Origin: Tillus elongatus
Lineage: Eukaryota > Arthropoda > Insecta > Coleoptera > Cleridae
NCBI GenBank assembly: GCA_964006375.1
Contig: OZ023262.1
Coordinates: 96,616,976 to 96,680,975, forward strand
Reading direction: 5' to 3'
Length of the DNA stretch: 64,000 bases
Shown: positions 34,831 to 46,276 of the stretch, piece after piece
Layout of the letters: the number at the start of each line of letters is the position of its first letter
Numbering within the stretch: the first letter of the stretch is position 1
Notes under the pieces: model-generated
Seen by the model: only the letters and a program-made list of their open reading frames with translations
Told to the model about the DNA's origin: nothing
Database searches by the model: none
Translations under genes and position numbers: made by a program

Positions 34831-35749
34831 AACAGCAAAAAAATATGATTGTCATTTAAAAAACTTATGATGACATCATGATTCTGAAATAGATGACGTC
34901 ATAAATGTAATTTTTACGTCATAAGTTGGCAATTGAAAGGATAAAATTAACCAGTTCGATCGTTTTTCTTGAAAAAATTTAATAGGGCATTTATTATGTT
35001 CCGAACTTTATCATCACAATCTATATATAAGAGTTTTGTGCTAATTCCGTGTCTATCATAGTTTTAATATGATAAGGACATGCGTACCCACGTATAGATT
35101 TCATAAGTCTTGTTTTGTTAATCAATTATTATGTTGTAACATAACCTTGGACCTGTATAACTTGCTTTAATCTGCTTAAGCATTGTATATTTTAAAAGGA
35201 TTTACCTTATTCTAGTATAGATATATTCCAAGGTTCTTGTAGTTTAGGCATTGGCCGTTCGTATTAATCCCCGGAGATTATTTTGTAACGATTTTATCAT
35301 ATTGTAGCTAAGAGCTTTTAGCAACGTTTATAGCTAAATAAATGACCCATATTCTATTTTGCTGAGGATAATATCGAATCTTTTTCACCTTCTCTGATAA
35401 TTTCAGCATTAAATTATTTTGGGCTTACTTTACTTACAGTTGTAGAGTGAACGTTTATAATTTAAAATGCCAATATCAAATTCCTATATCCTTATTACTG
35501 GTTTTGACTACTAAATTGTATCATCTTCAAATTTTAATATATCCAATATCAACATTTCTCTTTAAAGTTGTTCAAATAGAACGAGATAGCCAAAAACATT
35601 TTTTACATTTAGAAATATCACATATTAATAATTTTCGTACATAAAATTCGCTAATGAGTCGCGAAATTTAAATTTAAAAAAAATTGTTCAAATAAGCGCG
35701 AACTATACTTCATGCAAACCATATCCGAGGTCACTTTCAGACTCTATAT

Positions 35750-35752
<3 letters not shown>
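34831..35752. other. Intron stretch, no recognised gene
   Basis: Two TGACGTCA-like half-sites lie near 34870-34920 (GATGACATCATGA, GATGACGTCATAA, TACGTCATAAG). Otherwise only short interrupted frames. Confidence 0.35.

Positions 35753-35812
<60 letters not shown>
35753..35812. repeat. (AT)n microsatellite
   Basis: Pure AT array. Confidence 0.97.
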
Positions 35813-35816
<4 letters not shown>

Positions 35817-35864
35817 ACTCATCAACACAACTCAAAATAGTGCTGTAAATTGATTCATAACTTC

Positions 35865-36620
35865 CACATAGTTGTGATAATCTACTCACCTCAAAAATAC
35901 AGTCTGTCTAAATCAATTTAGGGTCCACGACTTGACCACAAAGAAAGTATTCGTATTCCTTTACCCATAAACTTCTCAAACGTTATATTACTGGAGTTTT
36001 AACGAAAAAATGTCAATTTTCACCAAATCACCCCTCTCCTGCAGCGTTCTCACCCAAAAACAATTCGAAGCGAATCCTTGTCGGTTGCTAACTAGATACC
36101 AAATTTGAAGATAATATCTCAATTCGTTCAAAAGGTATTGCGCCTACTAAGATCGACGTAGATGCCGACAGACCGGCCGACCGACAGAGAACAAAAAAAT
36201 TCGTTCCAGAATCAAGTTTTCTATATGTTTTGAGACTTTTTACGCCATTTTAGCACAAAAAAAAAGATTCGAAATTTCTGTTACCGATATTCCACCCCCA
36301 CACATTCAACCCCTCATTTAATTTCAGCACAGAAAACGACATGTTTGATGAAATTGAAAGTTTTCTACAGACCCTAAAATGTTATTACACGCGTTTTAAC
36401 TAAAAAATGTCAATTTTCACCAAATAACCCCCCATTCATCCCCTACCACCTGGAACGATATTACCCAAAAATAATCCGAACCGGTCGTTTGTCGGTTGCT
36501 AAATGTATACAAAATTTGAAAATGATATCCCAATTCGTTCTAAAGTTATCGTGGCTACCAACAGTCATACATACCGACAGACAAAAATATGTTCGTTACC
36601 AAATCATGTTTTTTAGTGAA
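35865..36620 (-). repeat. Family D repeat, reverse orientation
   Basis: It begins with CTTCCACATAGTTGTGATAA and contains the reverse complement of the family's AACGAATTGAGAT (CAATTCGTTCAAAAG near 36120) and of the TCTGTCGG block (near 36165). Its end merges into a family A end near 36610-36660. Confidence 0.65.
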
Positions 36621-36735
36621 TTTTCTTTTAAAAAAAATTCACTAATGAGGAGATCCCGACTTTTGAATTTTGAAAAAATTTCTTCAAATGAGCGCTAATT
36701 AGGCCCCCCAGAACACATATCCGGGGTCAGTTTCA

Positions 36736-36819
<84 letters not shown>

Positions 36820-37660
36820 GTGTGTGTGTGTGTATCACACCGATAACTCAAAAAATAATGGGCCGATTTTAACTAAATTTGGCGGGTTCCTTTCTTTTGC
36901 AAATGGCTTGGATAAGTTCGTTAGCCAGGAAAATCAGCCTAGGTTTTCCCGGAAAATTTTGTGTTTTCTTTCAAAAAAAATTCATATCTCCCGAATTAAT
37001 AAAGTAAGGGCAACCAAATTTGGTATGCGGGTTTATATAATTATATGTAAGTTACCTACCAAAATTTAGGTCTGTAGATCAAAAGACAAAAAAGTTATGG
37101 GCATTTAAAGAAAAATAAATTGGGGTTTTCCTCAAAACGTCAAAGTGACAATTTAAAACGTCAAAATTCGCAACATTTAGGCAAAGAACTTGAATCTAAT
37201 ACGGGCTATGGAAAGAAAATGTCTCAAGAAGAATGTTTTACAAACCCTGAAGTCTTAGTTTCAACCGTCATTATCCTTCATTTTACTAAAATGTTTCCAG
37301 AAAATTCATTTCAAATAGACCCTTTCTCTGATGCTTGGCAGTAGCCTTTAGCTATAGAGTTTATCGTTTAATGGTATATCATTTTTGTCGATTTTTCGTA
37401 AAAAATCAATAAAACTCAATATATCCGTTATTATACAAGATATGAAAAAATATTGTATACATTAATTATAGGGTGTCTTGAGCTACATCTTGAAAAAATA
37501 TTTCTACAATCACAGGGTGGCCCATAAGTCGTTGGTGATACAAATAATATTTTTTTAGTCGAAAACGCCTTATGTTTTTGCGTTTTCCATCGAAATATAA
37601 TGCATGTTTGTAAGTTAAGAAATTCTGGACGCAGAAAATGCGTTATGGTAGCGAATTTTG
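36612..37660 (-). repeat. Composite repeat (families A, C and B), reverse orientation
   Basis: It contains the hairpin TTAGTGAATTTTC / AAAATTCACTAATG (36612-36650), then the reverse TTCTAGGG block. After the (AT)n array come GTATCACACCGATAACTC and the reverse ACTTATGGGCC block (near 37515). This is the same order as the forward copies, reversed. Confidence 0.65.
36740..36832. repeat. (AT)n-(GT)n microsatellite
   Basis: AT array (36740-36818) followed by GT (36819-36832), at the fixed internal position of the composite repeat. Confidence 0.97.
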
Positions 37661-37873
37661 ATTAAATGCTTCATATTTGAAAAGCTCAATTTGCTATTAA
37701 CCCATAAGGTTGACCAAGAAACGGATTTTTTCGGTTACACATTGTTTTTACTATATATGTTATACTGGTAATCAAATTTGATGCCTGCTTTCTGTAAAAA
37801 AAACACACATATTTGCTATTAAAAACATTTTTATGAAAATTCACTACCATAACGCACTTGCTTGCGTCCAGAG
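37617..37873. repeat. Family B inverted-repeat element
   Basis: Forward end TGGACGCAGAAAATGCG near 37626 and reverse end CCATAACGCACTTGCTTGCG near 37846. Confidence 0.65.
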
Positions 37874-38049
37874 ATTTTATATGTTTTGGTACTTTTTTCG
37901 ACGTTTGTCGTTTTTGTCGCCGATATGATACTTCCACAGGTATTGACGATGTGGAAGTAAAATTATAGAATGAATTTCAATAAACCATAAAGTTCGTTAG
38001 TCAGGAAAATTTTGGGGTTCCTTTCAGTTTGTACCTCCGGATATAACAA

Positions 38050-38112
38050 AAAGTCTGGACGCAGCAAGTGCGTTATGGTACTGAATTTTCATAAAAATAT
38101 GTTTAATAGCAA
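38050..38112 (+). repeat. Family B left end, interrupted
   Basis: GTCTGGACGCAGCAAGTGCG starts here. The rest of the unit is replaced by the family D element at 38113, suggesting insertion of D into B. Confidence 0.55.
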
Positions 38113-38770
38113 ATGTGTTGTACTTCCGTATCGTCACAATGTGTGGAAGTATCGCATCGACGACAAAAATGTCAAAAAAAATTTCGCTGAAACGTCGTAA
38201 AAATATCAAAACATATAGAAAACATGATTTGGGTACGAAATTTTTTTTTGTCTATCGGTCTGTATGTCTAGCCACGATAACTCTAGAACGAATTGAGATA
38301 TCGTCTTCAAATTTGGTATACAGTTCGCACACGACAAACGAACATTTTTTTTTTCTAAAACGGCGTAAAAAGTTTCAAGACATATAGAAAAATTGATTCT
38401 GGAACGAAAATTCTTTTGTCTGTCGGTCTGTCGGCATGTACGTCTGTCTGTTAGTAGGCGCAATAACTTTCGAACGAATTGAGATGTCATCTTCAAATTT
38501 GGTACCCAGTTAGCGCCCGACAAAAGAACGCTTAGAATTGTTTTTGGGTAAGATCGCTTCAGGGGGTAGGGGATAAATGAGGGGTGATTTGGTGAAAATT
38601 GACATTTTTTCGTTAAAAGGCGAGTAATATAACGTTTCAGAAGTTTACGGATACAGGAATACGAATATTTGCTTTGTGGTCAAGTCATGGACCCTAAACC
38701 CATGCCATGAAAATGTATTTAAAAAGACAATAAATTATCACAGCTATGTGGAAGTTATGATTCTATTTTT
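38113..38770 (+). repeat. Family D repeat, about 655 bp
   Basis: Runs from ACTTCCGTATCGTCACAATG to AGCTATGTGGAAGTTATG. The interior shows TCTGTCGGTCTGTCGG (near 38418) and AACGAATTGAGATGTCATC (near 38473). Confidence 0.7.
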
Positions 38771-38878
38771 TTTTTTAAAAGAAAGCTGGCATCAAATTTG
38801 CTTACTAGTATAGCCTATATAGGCGAAACAATCTACCATATTTTATCAAAATTAACTTTGTTGTATATGTATATACAT

Positions 38879-39785
38879 GTCTGGACGCAGCAAGTGCGTT
38901 ACGGAAGTTAATTTTCATCAAAATGTTTTTAATAGCAGGCATCAAATTTGGTTACCGGTATAACCTATATAGTAGAAACAAAGTACCGTATTTTATCAAA
39001 ATATTGTTTGAAAATGTACACAAATTTTCCGAAAATAAACCTAAAATATTTCGGAAAAAAATGGTTTCCTAGCCAACGGACCTTAGACTAATAGCGAAGT
39101 GAGTTATTGAAATTTGAAGCATTTAATGCAAATTCGCTACCAAAACGCACTTACTGCGTCTCGTTCTTTTTCTTACAAATATGTATTATATTTCGATAAA
39201 AATGCAAAAATGCAATAATATTAGGGATGTTTGAAAAAAATATTGTCTCACCAACGACTTATGGGCCACCCGGTGATTGTCAGAATATTTTGGTAAGATG
39301 CAGCTCGAGACACCCTATAATTAACGTATACAATTTTTCTTGTATCTTGTATAATAACGAGTATATTGAGCTTTACCGTAGAAATGCGTCACCCTGTATA
39401 TATGTAAACAGATAAAATCTAAAACTAACCCCGGATATGGATTCTAGGGGGCCTAGTTCGCACTCATTTGAAAAAATATTTTCTAAATTCTAAAGTCACG
39501 GTATCCTCATTAACGAATATTTTCCACGAAAATTAGCTAAAAATTATAGACCATTAAACCAGAAACTTAACTAAAACTACTGCGAAAGCATCATAGAAAT
39601 AGTATATTTTAGTAAAATGAAGGACAATGATGGTTAAAGCTGAAACTGAAGGGTTTATAAAATACTCTTCTTGCGAAATTTTCTCTACATAAGCCGTATT
39701 TGTTTCAGATTCTTTGCCAAAAAGCTGCCAGTTTTGACTTTGAGGTTTTGCGGAAAACCACATTTTTTCTTCTTTAAATGGAGCA
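38879..39785 (+). repeat. Composite repeat (families B, C and A)
   Basis: Family B unit (38879-39163), the ACCAACGACTTATGGGCC block (near 39252), the ATGGATTCTAGGGGGCC block (near 39435) and the AAAATGAAGGACAATGATGG block (near 39614). It lacks the AT array and ends near the start of a mariner-like element. Confidence 0.65.
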
Positions 39786-39984
39786 GAGTCTGTTCCACAG
39801 GTTCACACGCGAGTTACAGCACCCTGTATAATGCTGTACTGATATCTTGTGTTAGTATAGAAATAGGAAGGAACCAGTCGTTCACCGCAGAAATATTAAA
39901 ACCGCTGATTAATTATAGTCAACATAATTATTTAGTTTAAGTTGTTTTACTTTATAATGTTAGCTAAGCATATTCGAGTTTATA

Positions 39985-42257
39985 TACCGGTGATTCATAA
40001 GTGGTGACCAAAAATGAAACCCCATGTTCTTTGAACAATTTTAGAGAGGGTATGTCCTATAGAAAATTTTCCAATAATGCTTCATTAAAAAGATACAGGG
40101 TGTTGAAGTTGAATTTCAAAAAATAAAATTTCCCGATTTTTTAAAAAAGTAGCACATATATTTTGCTGAAATTTCGCATGTGTAGGCTGCTATGTAAGGC
40201 GCGTATTCTACCATAACAATTGAATCGGCTAATCCAGCAGTGGCGCGCGTACCCACATGTCATTTGGTTATCCCTCAAGAAAAAAACGGGTAAGCCAATG
40301 ATATTTTTTTATTTTTCATTTTTTGAATCTTACTTTCATTCGTGAACAAAATGATACTCTTGATAATTTTCTGTACGACGCTTATTTTACGAGTAAGCAA
40401 TGAATCAGGTAAGTGTTTTAGAGCACAGTTCATGATTTTTAACCAGTCGTTGTTTGGTAGAAAATCGCAATTATACACTTTTATCAGGCTTATAGTAATT
40501 TATTTATTACAATAAATGTTCAAAAATGCCTCCATTGGCCTGAATACACGCACGATATCTTTTTAATGTGGAAAACTTAATGTCTTGAGGATTCATTGTT
40601 GCTTGAATATTACGAAAAGCATTATTTAACAGTTGTTGTAGCTGCTCTGGTGTATTTATTTGTTCACTGTAGACCAGTCGCTTAAAATCACCCCAAAGAT
40701 AGAAGTCAAGTGGGTTTAAGTCCGGTGATCTTGTAGGCCAATGTATTGGTCCAGTTCTGCCAATCCATCTTTCATTATAATGTTCATGTAGCCATGTAAC
40801 AACGTTTCGACTATGATGTGCTGGTGCACCGTCATGCTGGTACCACATTATACCTCTTGTTGCTAGTGGAATGTCATCTAGAATGTTTTCTACACGGTTT
40901 TCTAGGAGCGATAACTACGAATATCCATTTAAACGTTGTGGCAGGACTTCCATGAACAGTGAGCCGTTAAAAATACCACACCATAAATTAATGGAAAATC
41001 TATGTTGAAATGTGCGAGTCCTTGTTGCATGTGGATTTTCCAATGACCAGACATGCTCATTATGAGAATTATAAATACCATTTGTTGTAAATGTTGATTC
41101 GTCACACCAGAAGATTAGATTAGAGAATAAGATATTTTGATTGTGCATTTCCAACATCCATTCACAAAAACTCGTCGATGCACATTATCTCCACGTAGAA
41201 GGCAATGAACATTCTGTCGATGATATGGATGTAAGGCTTCTCGATGTAAAGTTCTCCAAACAAAGCTTTGAGAATACTGTAACTGCGTGGCAATCCTCCG
41301 AGTACTTGTAGAAGGTTGATTCATCACTGCATCCACCGCTCTCTCTTCGTCTTCAAGTTGATGTTTAGCTCTAGCGTCAGGACGTTGTCCAATACCGCAC
41401 TGCCGAAGTCTTGAAAACGATCGAGAAAAAAACCTTGGTGTAGGTTGACGGCGAGTGGGAAACCTCTTTTGATATTCCCGACAAGCAGCTAGAGCATTTC
41501 CATCAGCATATCCGTAGATAAAAATTATATCTGCATACTCTTATGAGCTGTACTCCATTATAAGAAGTAAAAGAGTAGAACATTTTGCAATATTATAAAG
41601 TTTACCACTTACACCTATTCAAAATAATAACTTGTTAACCTAAACGTCAAGTGACACTTAATGACAACTTTGGCAAACCAGACTACTACTTACTAAAATA
41701 CAACAAAGATAATCAAAAATTATCAAGACATTAAATTTTCCATATTAAAAAGATGTCGTGTGTGTATTCAGGCCAATGGAGGCATAAAAGTGTATCATTG
41801 CGATTTTCTACCAAACAACGACTGGTTAAAAATCATGAACTGTGCTCTAAAACACTTACGTGATTCATTGTTTACTCGTAAAATAAGCGTCGTACAGAAA
41901 ATTATCAAGAGAGTCATTTTGTTCACGAATGATTCAAAAAATGAAAAATAAAAAATATATCATTGGCTTGCCCACATTGACATGTGGGTACGCGCGCCAC
42001 TGCTGGATTAGCCGATTCAGTTCTTATGGTAGAATATGCGCCTTACATAGCAGCCTACACATGCGAAGTTTCAGCAAAATATATGTGCTACTTTTTAAAA
42101 AATTGGGATATTTTATTTTCTGAAATTCAACTTCAACACGCTATATATTTTCAATGAAGCATTATAGGACACATTTTTATAGGACATACCCTCTCTAAAA
42201 TTGTTCAAAGAACATGGGGTTCCATTTTTGGTCACCACTTATGAATCATCCTGTATA
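39985..42257 (-). mobile_element. Mariner-like DNA transposon with very long inverted repeats
   Basis: The outer ends are inverted copies: GGTGATTCATAAGTGGTGACC at about 39988-40010 and its complement at about 42230-42250, both next to TA. The inverted similarity continues for about 600 bases at the left (to about 40592) and about 530 at the right (from about 41722). Differences are a short deletion in the right copy and scattered substitutions. The transposase lies between, on the minus strand. TA flanks fit the mariner/Tc1 superfamily. Confidence 0.85.
40507..41400 (-). pseudogene. Mariner-like transposase (broken)
   Basis: Cut-and-paste transposase read on the minus strand in three frames. 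The N-terminal part (41336-41200) shows a helix-turn-helix TRRIATQLQYSQSFVWRTL. The middle (41157-40915) has the first Asp in LIFWCDESTFT, and then NEHVWSLENPHA and NLWCGIFNGSLF. The last part (40848-40507) has YQHDGAPAHHS (second Asp) and TRSPDLNPLDFYLWGDFK with the third Asp of a mariner-type DD-D triad, then the end LKRYRACIQANGGIFEHLL. All three catalytic residues are preserved but frameshifts near 41150 and 40900 separate the parts. The last about 28 codons lie inside the left terminal inverted repeat, so the coding end is mirrored at 41740-41790. Confidence 0.85.
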
Positions 42258-42530
42258 CAAGTAAGATACAATATTATGTTAGAATATATTACGAGTGTTT
42301 CAACATTAAACATCGTGTATTTCTCCTTTGTTTTAAAATTATAATTAAACTTGTTGTAATTTCGAAATAAAGTTTTTTTGTTTTGAAATGCCAAAAGGGC
42401 ATTACCCAAACTCGCGACACACACTCTTCCTGTTGTAGAAGCGTCGACCACATGGCGGCGCATATAGCCACAATATACAAGGGCAACAAACAAAATGTCA
42501 CAAAGCAGGAACACTATTAATAGACATATA
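42258..42530. other. Spacer, nothing recognised
   Basis: Two overlapping minus-strand frames without recognisable domains. Confidence 0.3.
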
Positions 42531-42665
42531 AAAATTGAAACTGACCCCGGATATGGGTTCTAGGGGGCCTAGTTCGCGCTCATTTGAAGAAACTTTTTTA
42601 AAATTCAAAAGTCGCGATCATCTCATTAGTGAATTTTTAAAATAAAATTCCCTAAAATGTCTCTG
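42531..42665 (+). repeat. Family A repeat end
   Basis: AAAATTGAAACTGACCCCGG, the ATGGGTTCTAGGGGGCC block and CTCATTAGTGAATTTT, a well preserved copy of the segment that normally follows the AT array. Confidence 0.7.
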
Positions 42666-42869
42666 TATATAAATATTTCTGTTTGTCTGTCTTTATGATA
42701 ACATGCAGATACCAAAAAGATTATATTATATTTTCAAAAAAACGTTTGACATAAATTCACAAATTTCATATCTTGCGTGGTTGAGCCCACTTTACTGAAA
42801 TATGGCTCATAATTATATGATCCATATATCAGTAAAGTTGGCTATATTAATAAATGTAAGGTTAGATGT

Positions 42870-43370
42870 ATAATTAGAAACGCAGATCGGTTTCGCTCTA
42901 ATTAGAGCTCGTCAGTGCACTATACCAACTACAACGAGACCACACCTATAAATTAATACGGCTATGGTAGCCAGCCTCCTAGAACAGTTTGAGATGTACG
43001 ACAGGGTCGCCATCTCAGTGCGGAACTACGTACTATGGTGTCACCGCAGCTCCAATTAACACAAATTGTTATAAATAGAGACCAACAATTTTGTACATTG
43101 TGACAATGTATGCATGTATGTAAGACTAGATGTACTCTCACCGTAATTAGAAACGCAGTCCGGTTTGGATCTAATTAAAGCTCGTCAGTGCGCTATACTA
43201 ATTACAGCGAGAGCACACCTATAGAGCAATACGGCTATGGTAGCCTTCGAGAACATGGTTGGTTGTGCACAATCTCTATTTATAACATTTCGTGGTAATT
43301 GGAGCTGTCGTGACAACCAACATACTACCCGGTTCCGCACCGAGATGGCGACCCTGTCGTACATGTCACA
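42870..43370. repeat. Diverged relatives of the 320-bp satellite
   Basis: Two units (TCTAATTAGAGCTCGTCAGT near 42896 and a changed form near 43165), about 269 bases apart, share order with the satellite at 9535. A third segment (43270-43370) is in inverted orientation. Confidence 0.7.
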
Positions 43371-43696
43371 GTGGTCTTATAATAATTTCAATGACCCGCA
43401 GAAATGAGTTCCAAAACCCTAATTCGCGCTCATTAAAAAAATCGAAAAACGAACAGCCGTTACCTCTTTTTATAAAAAATCGCTAAAAAATATTTATTTG
43501 TGGTAGTTGTTTACTCTTAGCGGTAATAAAGAGCTTGAAAACTTGCATATTCACTTTGTATGTGAAAAAAATTCCCACAACAGGACACCTCCCATAACCA
43601 GAGAAAAACTTACCATGAGTCTTCACTTGAAAGTTTTCACTGTGTACATCATTCGGTTTCAAATAATAACACTAATGCCTCTTTAATTTGTTTCAG

Positions 43697-44638
43697 AATA
43701 AGGAATTGTCAGCGGCGCTGAAAAAAGACAACTCATCTCACCAGCAGAATCATCCTACCGCCGAAATGGATATTGAACTTTCAAGTTCAGACAATTCTAC
43801 CCTACGACTCGCGCCGCCCAGTTCCATTCCCGGCCTCAAGCCCAGCCACAAGTATAATGTTCTAGGGCTGGCTGATAAGTCGCAATCCCTGCAGAACAGT
43901 CCTAGTAGTGATGAAAGTAATTCCCCCACTGAAATGAACTCTTACAAGCGAATGACTGAAAAACCCCCTTTGATAAAGAGGATAGCAATGGGCCTAACGG
44001 GTGGCCACCAGTTCAGTAACGACGATGACAACTGTCCGTTAGTGAATGACAATTCTAATACCGGTAGTACCCCTAATAGTCCAACTAATCGACCGCTATC
44101 GGGAGGTTATGTTAACGAGAGTGTCAATGAGTCTGAAAACCGGAAACAAGCTAATAAAATAGATATTTTAAAAAACGATATTGTACAAAGTATTAATTCG
44201 AACTTAACTAAACACATAGAGATAGATACATCTAGGTTATTGCAAAGCTCACCGGCTTCGACTGAGAAAGAATATAGATCAAAACGAATATCGCAAATTA
44301 GTTCGAGTAGTTCAAGTTCTTGTCAACAAACCAGTTCGGATAGTGCTGTTTTAGGATTAACACCGGCCCCAACACCTCCTCCGCTGCCTGAAAGGACAGA
44401 CTCTCTAAACAATAAAGAGGAAGGTGAACTGAGGACGGCTCCCTGGTTTCAAGCTGGAATTCCTAGAGAAATCGCCTTAGAGATCTTAGCACAGGAACCT
44501 GTGGGAGCTTTTATGGTACGAGAAAGTACGAGTAAACCAGGATGCTTTGCCTTGTCGCTCAGAGTACCGAGGAGCTTTCAACCAACTGGCATCGCACACT
44601 ACCTTATCGTGAGGACGAATAAAGGCTACAAAATTAAG
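43697..44638 (+). CDS. Host adapter gene, exon with linker and SH2 domain (partial)
   Basis: A 314-codon exon bounded by TTTGTTTCAG and GTAATT, phase 0 at both ends. Codons 1-240 are a Ser/Asn-rich linker with a phospho-type SSDESNSPTE stretch and a Pro-rich PAPTPPPLPERTD segment (about 44366-44400), a plausible SH3 ligand. From codon 245 an SH2 domain begins: APWFQAGIPREIALEIL, then GAFMVRESTSKPG with the phosphotyrosine-binding Arg of the FLVRES box (44511-44528). It continues CFALSLRVP and HYLIVRTNKGYKIK. The domain is cut by the intron after its fourth strand, so the C-terminal third is in a later exon not found here. Such PTB-plus-SH2 proteins act at the membrane on phosphorylated receptors. 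Identity with insect EGFR adapter protein is likely but unproven. Confidence 0.85.
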
Positions 44639-44794
44639 GTAATTATTATTGTTAAGTTTAATTAATTATGTTTTATTTAACAAATGTGTATCCACATTGA
44701 TACCACGGAAAATAGACATCAAAATAGGTCACTTTAACCCACTTTACTTATACAGTGTGTATAGGTATAAAGTAATGAATAAATTCGATTAAAA

Positions 44795-45248
44795 TTCAGG
44801 GAATTTTCATTCAGAAAAATGCTCGGATACGTATCTTATTATTTCTTAACGCGAATTTTTTGAGATAAAATTTAAATATACAGTATGTTCTAAAATTGAG
44901 ATAGAACCCTAAAGTTGAAATTTTCAGGTAAGGACCCCTATTTCTTGTTGCATTTATGAGTTGTACAATTCTGAGTAAGTACAATTGGAGAACCCAAATC
45001 ACCACAACACATATTTCAAAGACCTTACGTTCATTTGGCTGACAAAGCTGGCGTCATCAGAGGATAAAAAATACCAAAATTAAAATCAACAGCTACAGTT
45101 TATTTATATCGCACCTAGGTAACGAACTGGCTAGTAATTTAAACTTTAGGTCAATTTTGGGACCGCCCTGTATATTTAAATTTTATCTCAAAAAATAAAC
45201 GTTAAAAAAGGTCGAGAATTGTTCTGAAAGAAATTTCCCTGAATTTTG
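44795..45248. repeat. Foldback element with about 100-bp arms
   Basis: The left arm contains GAGATAAAATTTAAATATACAG (44868-44885 region) and the right arm its reverse complement CTGTATATTTAAATTTTATCTC (near 45168). Pairing extends to AATTCAGGGAA at the outer ends. The arms are separated by about 260 bases without coding sequence. Confidence 0.75.
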
Positions 45249-45279
45249 AATTTAGTTTGAAAAAATTCAGTCGCCATTT

Positions 45280-45818
45280 GAGAGTGCCCTATATACAGCA
45301 TCTTGATTTTTATGACGAATAATATAAACGGAAACCTCTGAATAGGCACGTCATTTTCACGGTGCTCTGCTATTGGTAAAAACGTCGTATCATAATTTTT
45401 GATATGTGTGCCAAAATGTGAAAAGTTGCAAAAACAATAAAAGTAACCCGAAAACGATGAACGCTATTAATTTTGTTTTCTTACACACATGCATTATAAT
45501 TCGATGAAAAATGCAAAAATGCAATTATACAAGAGGTGTTCCATTTAAAAAAAGAAAATTTGTGTCACCAACGACTTATTGGCCACCCTGTGATTACCGA
45601 AATAATTTTAGAAGATGCAGCTCAAGACACCCTATAATTAACGTATACAATTTTTTCTCGTATCTTGTATATCTTGTATAATAACCGCAATATTGAGCTT
45701 TAGCATAGAAATGCATCACTCTGTATATGTGTAAACCGATAAAAACTTAAACTAACCCCTGATATGGTTCTAGCGGGCCTAGTTCGCGCTCATTTGAAGA
45801 ATTTTTTTTTTAATCGCG
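45280..45818 (+). repeat. Composite repeat (families C and A), left of the errantivirus
   Basis: ACCAACGACTTATTGGCC near 45575, ATATGGTTCTAGCGGGCC near 45762 and CGCGCTCATTTGAAGAA at 45785. The continuation of this same copy lies beyond the retrovirus, from 53137. Confidence 0.65.
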
Positions 45819-45903
45819 ACTTAACTTTAGCGTTAAGACAATTAACTTTTTTAAACAATTTATTATTACTTAAACACAATGATTACTTAATACAATAATG
45901 AGA

Positions 45904-45956
<53 letters not shown>

Positions 45957-46253
45957 TGATATTAAAATACTTGACACGCCATGTGCCAGACTAACTAGGA
46001 AACAAGCAATGAACACTCCTATCTCGGTGCTTATCCTATTTATAGTCTTCCCCTCCAGGCGTGGCACTATTGTCTCTGGAGGTGACCTGGATCTGCTAAT
46101 GCTGAATGTCACCGGAGATATTCCGTTCGCACTTGCTGGTTTTACGCCTGCATTCCTACAGGCGCCACTTCACTATTATGATGACACTGCGGTTTCTAAG
46201 GAGGCCAGGATACATTGTTGCACAATAGCCTGTTGTTGTGGCTCTATTTATCT
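45819..46253 (-). repeat. 3' LTR of the errantivirus (435 bp)
   Basis: Contains an (AT)n array at 45908-45954, absent or short in the other LTR. Apart from that and one base (C at 46030 versus A at 52913), it looks identical to the 5' LTR. The plus-strand open frame across it is a shadow. Confidence 0.95.
45908..45954. repeat. (AT)n microsatellite inside the 3' LTR
   Basis: It is 47 bases here versus about 14 in the 5' LTR, so the array has expanded or contracted since insertion. Confidence 0.95.
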
Positions 46254-46265
46254 CCTCCCCCCTTT
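46254..46265 (-). promoter_or_regulatory. Polypurine tract
   Basis: Minus-strand AAAGGGGGGAGG directly precedes the 3' LTR, where plus-strand DNA synthesis would begin. Confidence 0.88.
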
Positions 46266-46276
46266 GAAGAACGAAG

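Noticed and set aside
34870..34925. CRE-like TGACGTCA sites as a promoter
   Set aside because: No transcript or gene start nearby; short motifs can occur by chance.
36824..37344. Open frames in the reversed composite repeat
   Set aside because: The same DNA recurs in other copies with stops and frame changes; noncoding repeat.
41760..42123. Plus-strand frames starting CIQANGGI
   Set aside because: They mirror the transposase end within the right inverted repeat and are not a second gene.
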